This document shows, one piece after another, positions 28,671 to 32,735 of a stretch of 32,735 bases of DNA; the first letter of the stretch is position 1, and each line of letters opens with the position of its first letter. The position numbers were made by a program, and so were the translations under genes. The stretch is from Nitrosomonadales bacterium (GTDB lineage: Bacteria > Pseudomonadota > Gammaproteobacteria > Burkholderiales > Gallionellaceae), in the NCBI GenBank assembly GCA_016223025.1, contig JACRPU010000045.1, positions 1 through 32,735 of the forward strand, read 5' to 3'. Below the pieces are notes generated by a model that searched no databases, was not told the DNA's origin, and saw only the letters and a program-made list of their open reading frames with translations.

Positions 28671-29831
28671 ATGAACTTGCATGAATATCAGGCCAAGCAG
28701 GTGTTGCGCGAATATGGCATTGCCACACCGCGCGGCGCGGCGATAGACAGCGCATCCCAGGCGGACGGCGCGATGGCGGAACTGGGCGGCAACGCCTGGG
28801 TGGTCAAGGCGCAGATCCACGCCGGCGGGCGCGGCAAGGCTGGCGGCGTGAAGCTGGTGCGGTCGCCAGAGGCGCTCAAGGAAGCGGTGAACGCGCTGCT
28901 CGGCAAACAACTGGTGACCTACCAGAATGCGCCGGAAGGGCAGATGGTGTCGCGCCTGCTGATCGAGGAGACGCTGCCGATTGCGCGCGAGCTTTACATC
29001 AGCCTGACGGTGGACCGCGAGACCGAGCGCGTCGCGCTGGTCGCGTCGAGCGCGGGCGGAATGGAGATCGAGGAGGTCGCCCATGCAACCCCGGAAAAAA
29101 TTCTCAAGGAATTTTGCGATCCGCTGCTCGGCCTGCAAGACTTCCAGTGCCGTGCGCTGGCTTTCGGCCTCGGCCTGCAAGGCGCGCAGATCGGCGAATT
29201 CGGCAAACTCGCCAGGAGCCTCTACAAGCTATTCGTCGAGAATGATCTGGCGATGGCCGAGATCAACCCGCTGATCGTGACTTCGGCAGGCAACCTGGTG
29301 GCGCTCGACTGCAAGATCGGCGTGGACGACAACGCGGTGTTCCGCCACAAGGACCTCGCCGCGATGAACGACAACAGCCAGATTGACCCGAAGGAAGTCG
29401 CAGCAAAAGAATGCGAGATCAGCTACATCGCGCTGTCCGGCAACATCGGCTGCATGGTCAATGGCGCGGGACTCGCGATGGCGACCATGGACCTGGTCAA
29501 ACTGCACGGCGGCCAGCCCGCCAACTTTCTCGACGTCGGCGGCGGTGCCACGGCGGAAGTGGTGACCAAGGCGTTCAAGATCATCCTCTCCGACGCCAAC
29601 GTCAAGGCGGTGCTGGTCAACATCTTCGGCGGCATCATGCGCTGCGACATCATCGCCACGGGCATCATCGCGGCGGTCAAGGAAGTCGGCGTGAAAGTGC
29701 CGGTGATCGTGCGGCTGGAAGGCACCAACGTCGAGCTTGGTCAGAAGATGCTGGCCGAAAGCGGCGTCGGTGTGATTTCCGCCAGCGACATGACCGATGC
29801 GGCCAAACGCGCCGTTGCGGCGGTCGCCTGA
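28671..29831 (+). CDS. sucC: Succinyl-CoA synthetase (ADP-forming) beta subunit
   Basis: Beta subunit of succinate-CoA ligase, which couples succinyl-CoA cleavage to ATP or GTP formation. It has 386 residues, normal for the family. The ATP-grasp domain starts [17 protein letters not shown] and includes the nucleotide-binding [16 protein letters not shown] and the metal-binding AEINPLIV. The C-terminal CoA-ligase part has [21 protein letters not shown] and [15 protein letters not shown] ribosome site (TAGGAAA) precedes the start. It is followed 35 bp later by sucD and the two subunits are made together. Confidence 0.97.
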   Translation: MNLHEYQAKQVLREYGIATPRGAAIDSASQADGAMAELGGNAWVVKAQIHAGGRGKAGGVKLVRSPEALKEAVNALLGKQLVTYQNAPEGQMVSRLLIEETLPIARELYISLTVDRETERVALVASSAGGMEIEEVAHATPEKILKEFCDPLLGLQDFQCRALAFGLGLQGAQIGEFGKLARSLYKLFVENDLAMAEINPLIVTSAGNLVALDCKIGVDDNAVFRHKDLAAMNDNSQIDPKEVAAKECEISYIALSGNIGCMVNGAGLAMATMDLVKLHGGQPANFLDVGGGATAEVVTKAFKIILSDANVKAVLVNIFGGIMRCDIIATGIIAAVKEVGVKVPVIVRLEGTNVELGQKMLAESGVGVISASDMTDAAKRAVAAVA

Positions 29832-29866
29832 TTCAACGGCAAACAGAAAATTTCAAGGACTCTCAA

Positions 29867-30748
29867 ATGAGCATTCTCGTAAACAAAAATACCAGAGTAC
29901 TGTGCCAGGGCTTTACCGGCAAGCACGGCACTTTCCACTCCGAACAGGCGATCGCCTACGGCACCAGGATGGTCGGCGGCGTGACGCCGGGCAAGGGCGG
30001 GCAGACCCACCTCGGCCTGCCGGTGTTCGACACCATGCGCGATGCGGTGCGCGAAACCGGCGCAGATGCCACGATGATCTACGTGCCGCCCGGCTTCGCG
30101 GCGGATGGCATCATGGAAGCGGCGGACGCGGGCATCAAGGTGATCGTCTGCATCACCGAGGGCATTCCGGTGCTGGACATGCTCAACGCCAAGGCGGCGC
30201 TCAAGGCCAACGACGCCATCCTGATCGGCCCCAACTGCCCCGGCGTCATCACACCGGGCGAGTGCAAGATCGGCATCATGCCCGGCTTCATCCACAAGAA
30301 GGGCAAGGTCGGCGTGGTGTCGCGCTCCGGCACGCTCACCTACGAAGCGGTGTTCCAGACCACCCGGATCGGCCTGGGGCAATCCACCTGCGTCGGCATC
30401 GGCGGCGACCCGATCAAGGGAATGGATTTCATCGACGTCCTGAAGCTGTTCCAGGAAGACCCGGAGACCGAGGCGATCATCATGGTCGGCGAGATCGGCG
30501 GCAACCGCGAAGAAGCGGCGGCGGAATACATCAAGAACCACGTCACCAAGCCGGTGGCCGGATACATCGCCGGGCTGACCGCGCCCAAGGGCAAGCGCAT
30601 GGGCCATGCCGGCGCGATCATTGCCGGCGGCAAAGGCCTGGCGGCGGACAAGATCGCCGCGCTCGAAGCGGCTGGCGTAGTGGTGTCCAAATCGCCCGCC
30701 GGTCTGGGCGAAGCGGTAGCCGAGGCGATTGCCAGAAAAGGCAAGTAA
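29867..30748 (+). CDS. sucD: Succinyl-CoA synthetase alpha subunit
   Basis: The alpha subunit, 293 residues, carries the CoA site and the phosphorylated active-site histidine. Visible signatures are the Rossmann-like CoA-binding N-terminus ([21 protein letters not shown]), [58 protein letters not shown] and the histidine motif [15 protein letters not shown]. The start ATG (29867) is preceded by an AAGGA ribosome site. The frame is open farther upstream, but that part overlaps sucC. A hairpin after the stop may end the cluster's transcript. Confidence 0.97.
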   Translation: MSILVNKNTRVLCQGFTGKHGTFHSEQAIAYGTRMVGGVTPGKGGQTHLGLPVFDTMRDAVRETGADATMIYVPPGFAADGIMEAADAGIKVIVCITEGIPVLDMLNAKAALKANDAILIGPNCPGVITPGECKIGIMPGFIHKKGKVGVVSRSGTLTYEAVFQTTRIGLGQSTCVGIGGDPIKGMDFIDVLKLFQEDPETEAIIMVGEIGGNREEAAAEYIKNHVTKPVAGYIAGLTAPKGKRMGHAGAIIAGGKGLAADKIAALEAAGVVVSKSPAGLGEAVAEAIARKGK

Positions 30749-30760
30749 AAGGGCAGGGTG

Positions 30761-30786
30761 CGGCATTTCCTTATCGGGGAATGCCG
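30761..30786 (+). terminator. Candidate terminator after sucD
   Basis: CGGCATTTCC (30761-30770) pairs with GGGGAATGCCG (30776-30786) with one G-T pair. The following bases (TATTCCTTCC) are only moderately T-rich, so ending may be partial. Confidence 0.4.
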
Positions 30787-30849
30787 TATTCCTTCCGGCT
30801 TGACGCATAACTTGACTTATACTTGACCGATGCGGCGCTTCAGGATGTA

Positions 30850-30862
30850 TCAACAATGTTGA
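30850..30862. promoter_or_regulatory. Candidate operator palindrome upstream of mazE
   Basis: TCAACA and TGTTGA form a perfect 6-1-6 palindrome 56 bp before mazE. MazE-type antitoxins repress their own promoter through such sites. A TTGACT at 30812 and TTGACC at 30823 are possible -35 boxes, but no clear -10 pairs with them. Assignment is inference. Confidence 0.35.
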
Positions 30863-30918
30863 CACCCATCCTGTTCGCTCCTAAACTGCGGTTAACAGGA
30901 TTGCCGAGGGAATACATC

Positions 30919-31161
30919 ATGGAAGTCATCGTAAAGAAATGGGGCAATAGCGCGGCCGTGCGCATCCCGGCTGCGGTCATGGCGGCGGCGCATGTCGATC
31001 TGGATCAGTCTGTCGAAGTGCGCGAGGAGCAGGGGCGCATTGTCATCGAGCCGATCCGCCGCAAGGAGTACAAGCTGGATGAGCTGCTGGGCGGCATCAC
31101 CGGCAAGAACCTGCACCAACCTATCGACACCGGCGCACCGGTGGGCAAGGAAATCTGGTAA
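30919..31161 (+). CDS. mazE: MazE-like antitoxin (AbrB/SpoVT fold)
   Basis: This 80-residue antitoxin pairs with the MazF toxin overlapping its stop. The N-terminus is the swapped-hairpin AbrB DNA-binding fold (MEVIVKKWGNSAAVRIPAAVM, DQSVEVREEQGRIVIEPIR). The C-terminal tail (YKLDELLGGITGKNLHQPID) is the disordered toxin-binding part. The ATG at 30919 gives the standard MazE start; an open frame to 30823 has no support. TAATG overlap with mazF gives coupled translation. It likely represses its own promoter. Confidence 0.9.
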   Translation: MEVIVKKWGNSAAVRIPAAVMAAAHVDLDQSVEVREEQGRIVIEPIRRKEYKLDELLGGITGKNLHQPIDTGAPVGKEIW

Positions 31162-31502
31162 TGGCGCGCCGCTTCGTGCCGGATGCGGGCGATATCGTCT
31201 GGCTGGAATTCTCCCCGCAGGTGGGGCACGAACAAGCCGGGCATCGCCCCGCGCTGGTACTCAGCCCCGCCGCTTACAACAACAAAACCGGCACCATGCT
31301 GTGCTGCCCGATGACCACACAAATAAAGGGCTACCCGTTCGAAGTCATCATCCATGGCAAAGACGTAAGCGGCGCAGTGCTGTCCGACCAGGTCAAGAAC
31401 CTCGACTGGCGCGCACGCAAAGCCACGCCCAAAGGCAAAGCGTCGACCGAAGAACTGGATGAAGTGCGCGCCAAGATTGCCGCGCTGCTTGGGATGCGGT
31501 GA
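31161..31502 (+). CDS. mazF: MazF-family endoribonuclease toxin
   Basis: A 113-residue mRNA interferase. The family's markers are FVPDAGDIVWLEFSPQVGHEQAGHRPALVLSP (with the catalytic Arg in the GHRPALVLS motif), TMLCCPMTTQIKGYPFEV and GAVLSDQVKNLDWRARKA (with the S-D-Q.K..D.R motif). The form is close to the E. coli MazF/ChpB type. It begins one base inside the mazE stop codon. A strong hairpin terminator follows 28 bp after the stop, which makes the module a compact two-gene operon. The cleavage sequence cannot be told from this sequence. Confidence 0.92.
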   Translation: MARRFVPDAGDIVWLEFSPQVGHEQAGHRPALVLSPAAYNNKTGTMLCCPMTTQIKGYPFEVIIHGKDVSGAVLSDQVKNLDWRARKATPKGKASTEELDEVRAKIAALLGMR

Positions 31503-31529
31503 ATACAGGCATCGAAAGCATTTTTCTCG

Positions 31530-31558
31530 CTTGAAGTCGAAATTGCGACTTCAAGTTT
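31530..31558 (+). terminator. Rho-independent terminator of mazEF
   Basis: CTTGAAGTCG (31530-31539) and CGACTTCAAG (31546-31555) are perfect 10-bp arms with a 6-base loop, followed by TTT. It lies 28 bp after the mazF stop. Confidence 0.6.
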
Positions 31559-31564
31559 ATTGAC

Positions 31565-31901
31565 TGTTGGTACGCGATGAATATTACCCAGAATTTGTAG
31601 GTTCCCCCCTGCGCGCTGAAAATTACCCAGGTGATTAACCTCCGCTGCTCCAATTTTGGAGTGGAGAAAACAAGGAGATGATCACAAGCAAAGCAAGCGC
31701 GGCAAAGTTGAGCCGTTCTGAAACAGCGTGGGTAAGGCCGCTTGCTGTCCTACGCGGCTTTACCCAACGCAACCTTCCGGGAGGCCAATGACTATGAAAT
31801 TGAGCTACACTTATCCACAGCCGCCACCATAAACCGGCGGCTCAAAGTGCCTGGGTAAAACTCAACGCGCAGGACTGGGTAATTTTAAACGCGCACCGAC
31901 A
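31565..31901. mobile_element. ~337-bp non-autonomous IS21-like element (MITE or deletion remnant)
   Basis: Both ends open with related inverted repeats, TGTTGGTACGCG on the left and TGTCGGTGCGCG on the right (reverse complement), each leading into ATTACCCAG. Each end has a second internal copy of a ~20-bp repeat: CTGCGCGCTGAAAATTACCCAG on the left, and a CTGCGCGTT...TTACCCAG version on the right. Several repeats at each end and TG tips are a habit of the IS21 family. The flanks ATTGAC and ATAGAC could be an eroded 6-bp target duplication. No transposase is present. A 37-codon ORF (31678-31791) with a good ribosome site is the only ORF of note and looks like nothing I know. An internal hairpin lies at 31726-31770. 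Confidence 0.55.
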
Positions 31902-31937
31902 ATAGACTCAAGTAGGTCAATACCGAACACCATAAAC

Positions 31938-31964
31938 AAAAAAGCCCTCACAAGGAGGGCTTTT
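31938..31964 (-). terminator. Terminator of the rRNA operon
   Basis: On the minus strand AAAAGCCCTC and GAGGGCTTTT pair perfectly over 10 bp with a 5-base loop and end in a T6 run. It lies 12 bp beyond the 5S gene. Confidence 0.85.
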
Positions 31965-31976
31965 CTGTTTATGGGA

Positions 31977-32090
31977 GTCTGACGATGACCTACTTTCACA
32001 TGCGGACGCACACTATCATCGGCGCGGGGCCGTTTCACTGTCCTGTTCGGGATGGGAAGGAGTGGGGCCGGCCCGCTATGGTCGTCAGAC
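31977..32090 (-). rRNA. rrf: 5S ribosomal RNA
   Basis: About 114 nt on the minus strand, beginning GTCTGACGACCATAGCG and containing the conserved CCCACTCCTTCCCATCCCGA block and the GAAAGTAGGTCATCGTCAGAC end. The two ends pair as helix I. The sequence looks betaproteobacterial. Ends are set from the helix and may be off by a few bases. Confidence 0.93.
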
Positions 32091-32316
32091 ATTACGGTTG
32101 TCGGTAATCAGGATTCGGGAGTCAGGGTTCAGCCTGACGCCCGGATACTGCCCGACGCATTCCGGAAGAAGTAAAGTGTGTTTTGATCGTTTTGCGAGAC
32201 CGGTTACGGGGTGCAGGGTGCGGGATACGGTTTATTGTGCGCCGCTTCGCGGCGCGCATTGACCGATACCCGATACCCGATACCTGAAACCAGATACCTG
32301 TTCTTGCTCAATGTTA
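32091..32316 (-). other. 23S-5S spacer
   Basis: About 226 bp with no tRNA. It contains a GCGCCG/CGGCGC hairpin (32239-32255) and a short run of degenerate CGATACC units (32262-32300). Pre-rRNA processing signals are likely here, but none is identified by sequence. Confidence 0.6.

Positions 32317-32735
<419 letters not shown>

Noticed and set aside
32091-32316. tRNA gene in the rRNA spacer
   Set aside because: No cloverleaf or CCA-type end could be found; only a short hairpin and small repeats are present.

Overview
The window reads as chromosomal DNA of a GC-rich betaproteobacterium. The best fit is Nitrosomonadales, possibly near Gallionellaceae, but this rests on gene families and gene order rather than on a marker-gene search. 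Supporting signs are an SAH riboswitch ahead of ahcY, the order metK-ahcY-small membrane protein-metF, a monomeric NADP-isocitrate dehydrogenase, paired lipid A acyltransferases, and betaproteobacterial-looking 5S and 23S rRNA.

Region 1 (1-13.8 kb) is an accessory surface-protein locus. A 2887-residue TpsA exoprotein (280-8943) is followed, after about 1.7 kb, by its TpsB outer-membrane transporter (10696-12291) and a secreted protein with two FecR domains (12410-13753). TpsA carries 12 tandem 68-residue FG-GAP-like repeats between its secretion domain and a long beta-helical stalk. The tpsA-tpsB gap holds a HicA/HicB module, a broken fragment of a small conserved gene, and a Phd/VapC module with a good promoter. 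Both tpsA (G8) and fecR (C9) contain long homopolymer tracts inside the reading frame, which could allow on/off switching.

Region 2 (13.8-17.1 kb, leftward) is housekeeping: ubiD for ubiquinone synthesis and two overlapping lipid A acyltransferase genes. Region 3 (17.2-23.9 kb, rightward) is the activated methyl cycle: metK, an SAH riboswitch, ahcY, a repeat-rich gap, a 4-TM membrane protein and metF. It is followed by a TrhP/YegQ-type U32 protein and a glycerophosphodiester phosphodiesterase. metF has an in-frame TGA at a position where I expect cysteine, and the next gene appears to have lost one base near its start. Either the locus is decaying, the sequence has local errors, or the TGA is recoded.

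Region 4 (24.2-30.7 kb) is a TCA-cycle cluster: an Aquifex-type aconitase, monomeric icd, sucC and sucD. Region 5 (30.9-32.7 kb) holds a MazE/MazF module with a terminator, a ~340-bp IS21-like non-autonomous element, and the 3' end of an rRNA operon on the minus strand (terminator, 5S, spacer, partial 23S).

Several families of dispersed palindromic repeats lie in the gaps, and some occur twice in this window. Almost all long antisense ORFs are GC-rich shadows of real genes.
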